The notes under the pieces: generated by a model | Databases searched by the model: none | What the model was told of the DNA's origin: nothing | What the model saw: the letters and a program-made list of their open reading frames with translations, nothing else | Assembly (NCBI GenBank): GCA_017889585.1 | Contig: JAGFZX010000002.1 | Location: 124,001 to 188,000, forward strand | DNA length: 64,000 bases | Origin: Bacillota bacterium | Lineage (GTDB): Bacteria; Bacillota; Negativicutes; DSM-13327 | Reading direction: 5' to 3' | Translations under genes and position numbers: made by a program | Shown here: one piece after another, positions 7,437-14,470 of the stretch | Layout: every line of letters starts with the position of its first letter | How positions within the stretch are numbered: the first letter of the stretch is position 1

Positions 7437-8579
7437 ATGAGGATATTGGATATTATCGCTAAAAAGCGTGATGGTTTTGTTTTAAATGAATTAGAAATTA
7501 ATACAGGCGGAGTTGCTGATACGACTACTTTAATTCTAGCACCAATGGTAGCAGCCGCTGGTGTACCTGTGGCCAAAATGTCTGGACGTGGGCTGGGGTT
7601 TACTGGCGGCACGATTGATAAATTAGAGTCCATTGTCGGGTTTAAAACTACTTTACCCCAAGATGAGTTCATTAGTATATTAAAAAGGAATAATATGGCA
7701 ATTGTTGGTCAGAGCACCGATATTGCACCAGCAGATGGTAAAATGTATGCATTGCGTGATGTTACAGCCACAATTGAGAGCATTCCCTTAATCGCCTCAT
7801 CAATTATGAGTAAAAAAATTGCTGCAGGTGCTGATAAAATTTTACTTGACGTGAAGGTTGGCAACGGCGCCTTTATGAAAAAAATGGAGGATGCTGTAAA
7901 ACTGGCAGAAACGATGGTGCATATTGGTCAATTGGTAGGCCGTGAAACAAGGGCGGTACTTAGTAGTATGGATGAGCCCCTCGGACAGGCTGTTGGCAAC
8001 AGTTTAGAAGTTGAGGAAGCCATTGATGTTTTAGAGGGTCGTGGAGAGCCGGCCTTGCGGCATGTATGCTTGATTTTGGGGGCTAATATGCTCAATATGG
8101 CTGGTATTGTTCCAGATGTGACTGCTGGTTATGAAAAGCTCAGCAATTTAGTAGATAATAAAATGGCATTGCATAAATTTACAGAATTTGTTACTGCCCA
8201 AGGTGGGAATGGGGGCATTGTTAATAATCGAAAATTACTCCCGCAGGCTAAAACTAAAATTACAGTAGTAAGTGATGAGCAAGGGTATGTGCAAAAAATT
8301 GATGCTGGGCAAATTGGCTATGCTGCAATGAGGCTAGGGGCGGGAAGGGAGTATAAAACCCAATCAATTGATTTGGCAGTAGGTTTGATGTTACAGTGCC
8401 GGATCGGTGATTTTATTGGAAAGAATCAACCACTGGCGACTATGTATGTCAATGATGAAACTCACCTTGAACAAGTAAGGGCGCTAATTAAAAATGCTGT
8501 AAAAATAGGCTCTAGTAATGTTCCTAAGACTAAATTAATTTTGGGTATTGTTGATAAAAATGGCTTTAAAGCTATGTAA
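7437..8579 (+). CDS. pdp: Pyrimidine-nucleoside phosphorylase with an N-terminal internal deletion, probably inactive
   Basis: The protein starts with the normal Pdp N terminus (DIIAKKRDG) but at residue 21 jumps to NTGGVADTTTLILAPMVAA, which lies near residue 85 in intact enzymes. About 62 residues, including the Lys-His-Ser phosphate-binding segment before STGG, are missing in frame; length is 380 rather than about 433. The rest (AKMSGRGLGFTGGTIDKLES, ALRDVTATIESIPLIASSIM, the KAGADKI-like nucleobase site and the C-terminal domain) is intact. Without the phosphate-site His and Ser, phosphorolysis of uridine or thymidine is unlikely. Next to a broken deoB, it suggests loss of nucleoside salvage at this locus. 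The frame remains open, so a shortened product may be made. Confidence 0.85.
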   Translation: MRILDIIAKKRDGFVLNELEINTGGVADTTTLILAPMVAAAGVPVAKMSGRGLGFTGGTIDKLESIVGFKTTLPQDEFISILKRNNMAIVGQSTDIAPADGKMYALRDVTATIESIPLIASSIMSKKIAAGADKILLDVKVGNGAFMKKMEDAVKLAETMVHIGQLVGRETRAVLSSMDEPLGQAVGNSLEVEEAIDVLEGRGEPALRHVCLILGANMLNMAGIVPDVTAGYEKLSNLVDNKMALHKFTEFVTAQGGNGGIVNNRKLLPQAKTKITVVSDEQGYVQKIDAGQIGYAAMRLGAGREYKTQSIDLAVGLMLQCRIGDFIGKNQPLATMYVNDETHLEQVRALIKNAVKIGSSNVPKTKLILGIVDKNGFKAM

Positions 8580-8604
8580 TAGAGCATATTTCGAAAAGGA
8601 TACT

Positions 8605-8631
8605 AAGGCTGGTATAACTAGCCTTTTTTTT
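8605..8631 (+). terminator. Rho-independent terminator after pdp
   Basis: AAGGCTGGT (8605-8613) pairs with ACTAGCCTT (8617-8625, one G-U pair) and runs into a T tract. Confidence 0.8.
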
Positions 8632-8703
8632 ATTGCGAATTTCCAGTGTAATGTTTTTTCATCTTGGATAAGCTAAAAAAAACAATAAAAGGAGTGTTGT
8701 GTT

Positions 8704-9879
8704 ATGTGCCGACTAGGTAAGTTCAAAATTGCTATTCTTTGGGTTTGTATACTGGTTTTGGCAAGTATTTGCAATCACACCTTGGCTGCTGAGCAGAAAA
8801 AAACAGCGACAGGAGAACTTGAAACCGTAGCTCAATCAGCAGTATTAATGGATGGGAATGGAACAGTGCTTTATGAAAAAAATTCACACAAACGATTACC
8901 ACCAGCAAGTGTAACAAAATCAATGACACTATTATTAGCTGTAGAAGCTGTAGAAGAAGGAAGAGTTAAGTTAACTGATTTTGTAACTGTTACTGATAAT
9001 TCTTGGCGCCAGGGTGGCTCCCAAATATGGCTAGAGCCGGGTGAAAAAATGAATTTACATGAACTGATGATTGCAATTGCTGTGGTTAGTGCAAATGATG
9101 CTGCAGTGGCTGTTATGGAACATATCTATGGAAGTGAGCAGGCAGCTATTGAAGCAATGAATCAGCGCGCTAAAAGTTTAGGACTTGTGGATACCCATTT
9201 TGCTAATGTGAATGGTCTGCCAACTCCAGATCATTATATGAGTGCCTATGACACAGCTCTTATTGCCAAAGAAGCTGTCAAGCATCCCTTCTATATGGAG
9301 TTATGCGGCATTAAAGAATATTGGTTGCGTGGTGGTAAAAATTGGCTAGTGAATACTAATAAATTGTTATGGTGGTATAAAGGAGCAGATGGTTTAAAAA
9401 CTGGTTGGACGCAGGAAGCGCAGTATTGTTTTGCTGGCACAGCTAAGCGGGATAATTTAAGGCTTATTTCTGTAGTCTTTGCCACACCTGAGCCTAGATC
9501 ACATCTGCGAGAAAGTATGAAATTGTTTGATTGGGGCTTTGCTAATTTTACTGCTCAGCAAATTGTAGAGTCTGGTGCAGTTGTTGAACGATTAGCAGTG
9601 AATAAAGGGATGGAAAAAGAGGTTCAGTTAATTGCTGCTCAAGATTTGAATTTACTACTCGGTAAGGGACAAAATAAAAATCTGCAAAAGAAAGTTGTTA
9701 CAGATCCAGCAGTAACCGCACCTATTAGTAAAGGACAAAAATATGGTGAATTATTGGTGCTTCGAGATGGTAAAGAGATTGGCAAGGTAGATTTATTGGC
9801 CGAAAAGAGTGTGGAAAAGGCATCCTTATTGAGAACTATGCAAAATATGATCAATAATTTATTTGTCATAACGCGGTAA
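8704..9879 (+). CDS. dacF: D-alanyl-D-alanine carboxypeptidase, DacF type
   Basis: A penicillin-binding peptidase S11 that trims the terminal D-Ala from peptidoglycan stems; DacF controls cortex cross-linking in the forespore. A signal peptide (hydrophobic residues 8-28, ending near HTLAAE) precedes the catalytic domain with SVTK (serine in PPASVTKSM), SAN in VVSANDAA and KTG in DGLKTGWT. The C-terminal beta domain from about 280 is typical of S11. Length 391 is normal. Its position directly upstream of spoIIAA-spoIIAB-sigF is the conserved dacF site. A terminator separates it from spoIIAA, which has its own sigma-H promoter. A second S11 paralogue lies at 23001. Confidence 0.93.
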   Translation: MCRLGKFKIAILWVCILVLASICNHTLAAEQKKTATGELETVAQSAVLMDGNGTVLYEKNSHKRLPPASVTKSMTLLLAVEAVEEGRVKLTDFVTVTDNSWRQGGSQIWLEPGEKMNLHELMIAIAVVSANDAAVAVMEHIYGSEQAAIEAMNQRAKSLGLVDTHFANVNGLPTPDHYMSAYDTALIAKEAVKHPFYMELCGIKEYWLRGGKNWLVNTNKLLWWYKGADGLKTGWTQEAQYCFAGTAKRDNLRLISVVFATPEPRSHLRESMKLFDWGFANFTAQQIVESGAVVERLAVNKGMEKEVQLIAAQDLNLLLGKGQNKNLQKKVVTDPAVTAPISKGQKYGELLVLRDGKEIGKVDLLAEKSVEKASLLRTMQNMINNLFVITR

Positions 9880-9894
9880 ATAGATTCATCGTTA

Positions 9895-9920
9895 AAAGCG
9901 GAAATTTTTCCGCTTTTTTT
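9895..9920 (+). terminator. Rho-independent terminator after dacF
   Basis: AAAGCGGAAA pairs with TTTCCGCTTT and is followed by a T-run. Confidence 0.85.
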
Positions 9921-9940
9921 ACGTTTTTTTTATATTTCTT

Positions 9941-9967
9941 GCAGGAAAATTTTACCTTTAATAGAAT
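9941..9967 (+). promoter_or_regulatory. Sigma-H promoter of the spoIIA operon
   Basis: GCAGGAAAA (9941-9949) fits the sigma-H -35 consensus RNAGGAWWW at every position; ATAGAAT (9961-9967) fits the -10 consensus RNNGAAT, with an 11-base spacer. The spoIIA operon of Bacillus is sigma-H driven, so sequence and known biology agree. Confidence 0.8.
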
Positions 9968-10003
9968 GTTATTACTAGAACACAAAAAAGGAGGAAATAG
10001 ATA

Positions 10004-10339
10004 TTGAATATAACTACTTTTCTGAAACGAGGTGTTTTAATAGTAAGAGTTGAAGGGGAATTAGACATGCATGTTGCGGACAAATTCAGACAAAAAATAG
10101 ATAATGCCTTGGAGACAAGTGGTGTAAAACATATTTTATTTAATTTGGAAGCAGTCAAATTTATCGACAGTTCAGGACTCGGTGTTATTTTGGGACGTTA
10201 TAAAAAAATTAGTGCAGCAGGCGGTAAAGTACTTGTTGCCCAAATTCAGCCTCAAGTATTACAGATATTTGAGCTATCTGGATTATTAAAAATTATTAAG
10301 TTATACAATTCAGAAGCGGAAGCTTTGGAGTGTTTATGA
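10004..10339 (+). CDS. spoIIAA: Anti-sigma-F factor antagonist SpoIIAA
   Basis: A 111-residue STAS-domain protein that binds SpoIIAB and frees sigma-F in the forespore when dephosphorylated. The phosphoacceptor is Ser57 in KFIDSSGLGVILGRY, equivalent to Ser58 of Bacillus. The start is TTG at 10004, preceded by AAAGGAGGA with normal spacing; there is no alternative ATG that keeps the GELDMHVADKFR strand-helix. It is the first gene of the sigma-H-driven operon and is ten bases from spoIIAB. Confidence 0.95.
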   Translation: MNITTFLKRGVLIVRVEGELDMHVADKFRQKIDNALETSGVKHILFNLEAVKFIDSSGLGVILGRYKKISAAGGKVLVAQIQPQVLQIFELSGLLKIIKLYNSEAEALECL

Positions 10340-10349
10340 GGAGGGCATC

Positions 10350-10781
10350 ATGGCAATAAAAAATCAAATTAAAATTTATTTGCAAAGTCTTAGTGAAAAT
10401 GTTGCTATTGCCAGGGTGACTGCTGCTGCTTTTGCGGCTCAGATTGACTTTACATTAAATGAGATTGAAGAAATAAAAGTGGCTGTATCTGAAGCCGTTA
10501 CCAATGTTATTATACATGGATATGAAGAACAACAGGGGCAAATTCAAGTAATTATGAATTTGTATGAAAATAAGTTAGAATACATAATTGCTGATAATGG
10601 TAAGGGAATTGCCGATATTGCATTAGCACGGCAGCCTTCCTACTCTAGTGATCCAGAACGTATGGGCCTGGGGTTCGCATTTATGGAATCATTTATGGAT
10701 GAGCTTGATGTTTCATCTGAAGTTAATAAAGGCACAACAGTACGAATGGCTAAGAAAATTTTATCAAGCGCAGCGCATTAG
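10350..10781 (+). CDS. spoIIAB: Anti-sigma-F factor and Ser kinase SpoIIAB
   Basis: A 143-residue GHKL-fold ATPase that holds sigma-F inactive and phosphorylates SpoIIAA. The N box is in EIKVAVSEAVTNVIIHGY, the G1 box in IIADNGKGIADI and the G2 box in RMGLGFAFMESFMD. GAGGAGGG stands before the ATG. It lies between spoIIAA and sigF, with sigF starting 11 bases after its stop; the stop codon itself is followed directly by the sigF ribosome-binding site, which suggests coupled translation. Confidence 0.96.
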   Translation: MAIKNQIKIYLQSLSENVAIARVTAAAFAAQIDFTLNEIEEIKVAVSEAVTNVIIHGYEEQQGQIQVIMNLYENKLEYIIADNGKGIADIALARQPSYSSDPERMGLGFAFMESFMDELDVSSEVNKGTTVRMAKKILSSAAH

Positions 10782-10792
10782 GTGGGGTGGCC

Positions 10793-11524
10793 ATGCTTGG
10801 AAATGACGAGATAAAAGATTTGATACATGAGGCGCAGGCTGGTGACCAGACCGCGAAGGAAACTATTTTAGAGCACAACCTTAATCTGGTAAGAAGTGTT
10901 GTGCATCGTTTTACTAATCGTGGTTATGAGTGGGATGATTTGTTTCAAATAGGTTGTATTGGCTTAATCAAAGCAATAGAGCGTTTTGATATGACTTTTG
11001 GTGTTCAGTTTTCTACATATGCTGTACCTATGATTATTGGTGAGATACGCCGATTTATGCGGGATGATAACCCTGTTAAGGTTAGCAGGCCAGTAAAAGA
11101 ATTAGCATATCGAGTACATCGCACTCAAGAAAAATTACAGGGCTTATTAGGGCGAGAACCGACGATAACTGAAGTGGCTGCGGATTTAGTTTTAGCTCCC
11201 CAGGAAGTAGTAGCAGCCCTTGAAGCTATTCAGTCACCATCATCTTTATATGCCAATGCTTTTCATAATGATGGTGATTCAGTACTTTTACTTGATCAAA
11301 TTAAATATTGTGATGGACAAGACGGTGCTTATTTTGATAGATTAGCGTTAAAGGAAGTTTTATCACGTTTGCCGCCTAAAGAACGTATTGTTATTCATTT
11401 ACGCTTTTTTGAAGACAAGACACAAGCCGAAATAGGTGAAATAATAGGATTATCTCAGGTACAGGTATCTAGAATTGAAAAACATGCTCTCAAATTAATT
11501 AGGGAATTTATGCAGACCTCATGA
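10793..11524 (+). CDS. sigF: RNA polymerase sporulation sigma factor sigma-F
   Basis: A sigma-70 family factor (243 residues from ATG 10793) that directs early forespore transcription. Region 2 is LVRSVVHRFTNRGYEWDDLF with QFSTYAVPMIIGEIRRFMRD; region 3 follows with VSRPVKELAYRVH; region 4 is RIVIHLRFFEDKTQAEIGEI then GLSQVQVSRIEKHAL. Sigma-F and sigma-G are similar; the order spoIIAA-spoIIAB-sigma fixes it as sigF. GTG at 10787 in frame is the alternative start; GGTGGGG favours the ATG. The terminator hairpin overlaps the last codons and the stop. No sigG or spoIIG is in the window. Confidence 0.96.
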   Translation: MLGNDEIKDLIHEAQAGDQTAKETILEHNLNLVRSVVHRFTNRGYEWDDLFQIGCIGLIKAIERFDMTFGVQFSTYAVPMIIGEIRRFMRDDNPVKVSRPVKELAYRVHRTQEKLQGLLGREPTITEVAADLVLAPQEVVAALEAIQSPSSLYANAFHNDGDSVLLLDQIKYCDGQDGAYFDRLALKEVLSRLPPKERIVIHLRFFEDKTQAEIGEIIGLSQVQVSRIEKHALKLIREFMQTS

Positions 11525-11540
11525 AGGAGGTCTTATTTTT
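11514..11540 (+). terminator. Terminator overlapping the sigF stop codon
   Basis: AGACCTC (11514-11520) pairs with GAGGTCT (11527-11533) and is followed by a T-rich run; the TGA stop of sigF lies in the loop. Confidence 0.75.
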
Positions 11541-11581
11541 TTTGGAAAGACAGGACATAATAATTATAAGAGGTGAGAATA

Positions 11582-11815
11582 ATGTTTGGTAAAAAAATAT
11601 ATATCCTCATGGCTGTATTTTTAGCCATCAGCGGTAGTATTTTGACATGGATTTTACTTTACGGTGATTTTCCCCACAATTCACCTGTGCGGGCAAAGCA
11701 AGTCTTTAATATTGGCGATAAAGCAGATTTCCCACTTTTAAGTAGTAAATTTTTTAGTAAGTATAACACTGTCATTAATGTACAAACTATAGGTGAGGTG
11801 AGATCATTTTATTAA
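11582..11815 (+). CDS. Small membrane-anchored protein of unknown function
   Basis: Seventy-seven residues: a short basic start (MFGKK), a hydrophobic helix at about residues 6-28 (possible uncleaved signal anchor) and an extracytoplasmic tail of about 45 residues. I do not recognise a family. ATG 11582 is chosen because AGAGGTGAG lies five bases upstream; GTG 11573 is within that site. It lies between sigF and the dodecin gene, 13 bases from the latter, so it may be cotranscribed with dodecin. Being directly behind sigF suggests, but does not show, a sporulation link. Confidence 0.6.
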   Translation: MFGKKIYILMAVFLAISGSILTWILLYGDFPHNSPVRAKQVFNIGDKADFPLLSSKFFSKYNTVINVQTIGEVRSFY

Positions 11816-11828
11816 GGAGGAAATAAAC

Positions 11829-12029
11829 ATGGTTGTAAAAGTTATTGAGTTAGTGGGGACTTCTAATCATAATTGGACAGATGCAGTCGATAATGCAGTA
11901 ATGGAAGCTTCTAGAACGATTGATGAGATACTTGGTGTTGAAGTGACTAATTTTACTGCTAATATTGACAATGGGCATATAGCCGAATATAAAGCAGACG
12001 TAAAAGTGGCCTTCAAAGTTAAGCATTAA
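11829..12029 (+). CDS. Dodecin, flavin-binding/storage protein
   Basis: A 66-residue protein matching the dodecin family from end to end: VVKVIELVGTSNHNWTDAV, then EASRTIDEILGVEV and a terminal strand EYKADVKVAFKV. Dodecins assemble as dodecamers that bind FMN, riboflavin or lumichrome between aromatic residues; the Trp in HNWTDAV is the expected flavin-stacking residue. A strong AAGGAGGAAAT site precedes the ATG. It is followed by a long terminator. Confidence 0.92.
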   Translation: MVVKVIELVGTSNHNWTDAVDNAVMEASRTIDEILGVEVTNFTANIDNGHIAEYKADVKVAFKVKH

Positions 12030-12039
12030 GAGGGAGTAA

Positions 12040-12080
12040 AGATAAGAAAAAGTGCCTCTCAGAGGCGCTTTTTCTTATCT
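12040..12080 (+). terminator. Long terminator hairpin after dodecin
   Basis: A near-perfect 20-bp inverted repeat (AGATAAGAAAAAGTGCCTCT and its complement, one G-U pair) closes tightly around CCTCTCAGAGG. It has A-rich 5' and T-rich 3' arms and so may act on both strands. Confidence 0.8.
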
Positions 12081-12088
12081 AGTGTAGT

Positions 12089-12117
12089 GCATATTTAAGA
12101 TAGGTGTGGTCAAAATA
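12089..12117 (+). promoter_or_regulatory. Candidate sigma-G-type promoter of the spoVA operon
   Basis: GCATA (12089-12093) and CAAAATA (12111-12117) are separated by 17 bases and fit the sigma-G pattern with one mismatch in the -10 element. Known spoVA operons are sigma-G dependent; the match alone is weak. Confidence 0.35.
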
Positions 12118-12182
12118 ATAAGGAACATGGTTAATAATGTTTTCAATGCTGTAAGCTTATTTTTGGGAAAAAGGATGGTCAT

Positions 12183-12665
12183 ATGTCTAATGAAATGATT
12201 TCTAAACAAAGTAAAGAGCAGCTAAAGCAGCAAATGAAACAACAAGAATATCAAGACAAAGTTGATATTCTTACTCCTAAACCACCACTACTAAAAAATA
12301 TATGCTGGGCTTTTGTTGTTGGCGGACTTATATGTACATTTGGACAATATATTACAGATTATTTTGCAATGCTTGGCCTCAGTAAGAAAGAAGCTTCAAG
12401 CTATACAACAGTAGTACTGGTGTTCTTAGGCGCACTTTTTACGGGGCTGGGGGTCTATGATGAATTAGGCAAAAGGGCAGGAGCAGGTTCGGTAATCCCA
12501 ATTACTGGATTTGCTAATTCCATTGTTGCACCAGCTATGGAGTTCAAACGTGAAGGATATGTATTTGGTGTTGGTGCAAAAATGTTTGTAATTGCTGGAC
12601 CAGTATTAGTATACGGTATGATAACGGCATTTATTGTGGGAGTAATCTATTGGATAAGGCAATAG
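12183..12665 (+). CDS. spoVAC: Stage V sporulation protein AC
   Basis: A 160-residue membrane protein, part of the inner-membrane channel that moves calcium dipicolinate into the forespore and out during germination. The first 40 residues are a charged, Gln/Lys-rich cytoplasmic segment; four hydrophobic segments follow, with the family motifs GGLICTFGQ, VFLGALFTGLGVYD and GAGSVIPITGFANSIVAPAMEFKREG. The start ATG 12183 follows AAGGATGG. It opens the spoVA operon here: spoVAA and spoVAB, present upstream in Bacillus, are absent. Its stop is 11 bases before the spoVAD start. Confidence 0.95.
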   Translation: MSNEMISKQSKEQLKQQMKQQEYQDKVDILTPKPPLLKNICWAFVVGGLICTFGQYITDYFAMLGLSKKEASSYTTVVLVFLGALFTGLGVYDELGKRAGAGSVIPITGFANSIVAPAMEFKREGYVFGVGAKMFVIAGPVLVYGMITAFIVGVIYWIRQ

Positions 12666-12676
12666 GGGGAGAAAAG

Positions 12677-13681
12677 GTGAATAAAAAACGGGGAAAACAA
12701 AGTCTTGTATTTGCGAGTCCACCCATAATAACAAGCACTGCTAATATTGTTGGACCAATGGAAGGGGAAGGTCTATTACAAGAATATTTTGATTACATCA
12801 TGCCTGATAACTTAAATAATCTAGAGAGTTGGGAACAGTGTGAATCATATATGATGGAAAGGGCGATTAAAACAGCCGTAAATAAAGATAACAGTACGAT
12901 GGAAATGATAGATTGTATTTTGGCAGGCGATTTATTGAATCAGTTAATGAGTACTCATTTTGCTGTTAGAAAACTCAATCGGCCGTTTTTGGGATTATAT
13001 GGAGCTTGTTCTACTATGGTTGAGAGTCTACTGTTAGGTGCTATGTTTCTAGATGGTGGATTTGCAAATAAAGTTGCTGTTGCAGCTTCCAGTCATCATG
13101 ATGCTGCTGAACGTCAGTATCGGTTTCCCAGTGAACTTGGTGTGCAGCGGCCGCTTGGTTCCCAATGGACGGTGACTGGGTCAGGTGCGGCAGTATTATC
13201 GATACTAGGTAATGGCCCGCGCATTACTGCAGCTACCATTGGTAAAATTGTTGATTATGGTATTAAAGATCCTAATGCTATGGGGTCTGCGATGGCTCCA
13301 GCGGCGTCTGATACCTTATTGAGACATCTTCAGGATACAGAGCGGGCACCAGAATATTATGATATGATTTTTACTGGAGACCTCGGAAGTGTTGGTAAGC
13401 AATTAGTCATACAATTAATGCAGGAAAAAGGAATGGATATTTCTAGTAATTACCAGGATTGTGGTTGTATGATTTATCGTGAAGAACAGGATACTCACGC
13501 AGGTGCTAGCGGGTGTGCTAGTTCTGCAGTCGTATTTAGTGGATATATATATAGAGCGTTAATGACTAATAAATTAAAAAAAATTCTCTTACTTGGTACA
13601 GGTAGCTTACATAGTACTACGTCTTATCAGCAAAAAGAGTCAATTCCTTGTATTGCCCATGCAGTAGCAGTGGAAGTGTAA
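12677..13681 (+). CDS. spoVAD: Stage V sporulation protein AD
   Basis: A 334-residue soluble thiolase-fold protein that binds dipicolinate. Recognisable family blocks are GKQSLVFASPPIITSTANIV, GLYGACSTMVESLLLGAMF (thiolase-like Cys region), VAVAASSHHDAAERQYRFP and the C-terminal MIYREEQDTHAGASGCASSA. I chose GTG 12677 behind AGGGGGAGAAAAGG; a TTG at 12650 would overlap spoVAC. Length agrees with known SpoVAD (about 338). It is followed after 24 bases by spoVAE. Confidence 0.95.
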   Translation: MNKKRGKQSLVFASPPIITSTANIVGPMEGEGLLQEYFDYIMPDNLNNLESWEQCESYMMERAIKTAVNKDNSTMEMIDCILAGDLLNQLMSTHFAVRKLNRPFLGLYGACSTMVESLLLGAMFLDGGFANKVAVAASSHHDAAERQYRFPSELGVQRPLGSQWTVTGSGAAVLSILGNGPRITAATIGKIVDYGIKDPNAMGSAMAPAASDTLLRHLQDTERAPEYYDMIFTGDLGSVGKQLVIQLMQEKGMDISSNYQDCGCMIYREEQDTHAGASGCASSAVVFSGYIYRALMTNKLKKILLLGTGSLHSTTSYQQKESIPCIAHAVAVEV

Positions 13682-13705
13682 TAAGCAGAGGTGGTTAAGA
13701 TTATT

Positions 13706-14068
13706 ATGGAAATATATATAATATCCTTTGTTATTGGGGGCCTAATATGTGTTGTGGGACAATTATTAATGGACTTAACAAAGCTAACACCTGCCCATGT
13801 GCTGGTGTTATTTGTAGTATTGGGGGGGGTCTTAAGCGGGCTGGGGCTATATCAGCCGTTAGTAGAGATTGCCGGAGCTGGTGCAACAGTCCCGTTGTTA
13901 GGGTTTGGCCATGCATTAGTGATGGGAACCATTGAAGATATAAAAAGTTTTGGCTTTATTGGAATATTTAGTGGTGCACTTAGAGTAACAGCTGCTGGCA
14001 TAATGGCTGCCGTAGTTTTTGGCTTTTTTATATCAGTATTATTTAATCCCAAAGGCAAGGGCGGGTAA
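13706..14068 (+). CDS. spoVAE: Stage V sporulation protein AE (membrane form, SpoVAEb)
   Basis: A 120-residue membrane protein with four hydrophobic segments and the family signatures VGQLLMDLTKLTPAHVLVLF, GGVLSGLGLYQPLVEIAGAG and TVPLLGFGHAL. It forms the DPA channel with SpoVAC. ATG 13706 fits the family N terminus; a GTG at 13691 sits on the ribosome-binding site. Its last base is shared with the next start (TAATG), which implies translational coupling to the M50-like gene. Confidence 0.93.
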   Translation: MEIYIISFVIGGLICVVGQLLMDLTKLTPAHVLVLFVVLGGVLSGLGLYQPLVEIAGAGATVPLLGFGHALVMGTIEDIKSFGFIGIFSGALRVTAAGIMAAVVFGFFISVLFNPKGKGG

Positions 14069-14460
14069 TGTTAGGTATAGACCTAATTGGCTTGTTGGCA
14101 ACAATATTTTTAGTTGGTTTACGTTATCCCCATTATGTTCTATTGGCAGCTTTTATACATGAATTTGGTCGTATCTTTGTCGCCTTATTTTTGCATAGTC
14201 ATATTGATTATATTATAGCAGCTGGCGCATTTGGGACTATGGCAGTTAGTAATTATAAATCGGGTCCAATAGGAATTGTGCTTATATTTAGTGGGCCATT
14301 AGCTAATTATATTATTTGTTCGATTGTTGGCGGTATTGCCTTTGAGCCAACAAAAAATTTATTAAATCCTTTAGTTAATCTTAAGTCTCCCTTTGCAGTG
14401 ATTAATTTTAGATTATGCATAATATCATGCCTAATACTGATATGGAAGAATTTTATATGA
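14068..14460 (+). CDS. M50 (site-2 protease)-like membrane protein with HExxR instead of HExxH
   Basis: A 130-residue membrane protein, one base overlap with spoVAE. It has a hydrophobic helix containing HEFGR at residues 31-35 and a second helix containing FSGPLANY at 74-81. In site-2 proteases (SpoIVFB, FtsEX-independent M50 family) the same two elements read HExGH and AGPLxN. Here the second zinc-binding His is Arg, and the third element (NLxPxxPLDGG, with the last metal ligand) is absent because the protein ends early. So it looks like the front half of an M50 fold without a catalytic site. I infer a structural or partner role in the spoVA complex; the gene is not part of known Bacillus spoVA operons. 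Confidence 0.6.
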   Translation: MLGIDLIGLLATIFLVGLRYPHYVLLAAFIHEFGRIFVALFLHSHIDYIIAAGAFGTMAVSNYKSGPIGIVLIFSGPLANYIICSIVGGIAFEPTKNLLNPLVNLKSPFAVINFRLCIISCLILIWKNFI

Positions 14461-14470
14461 GGTGTAAATG

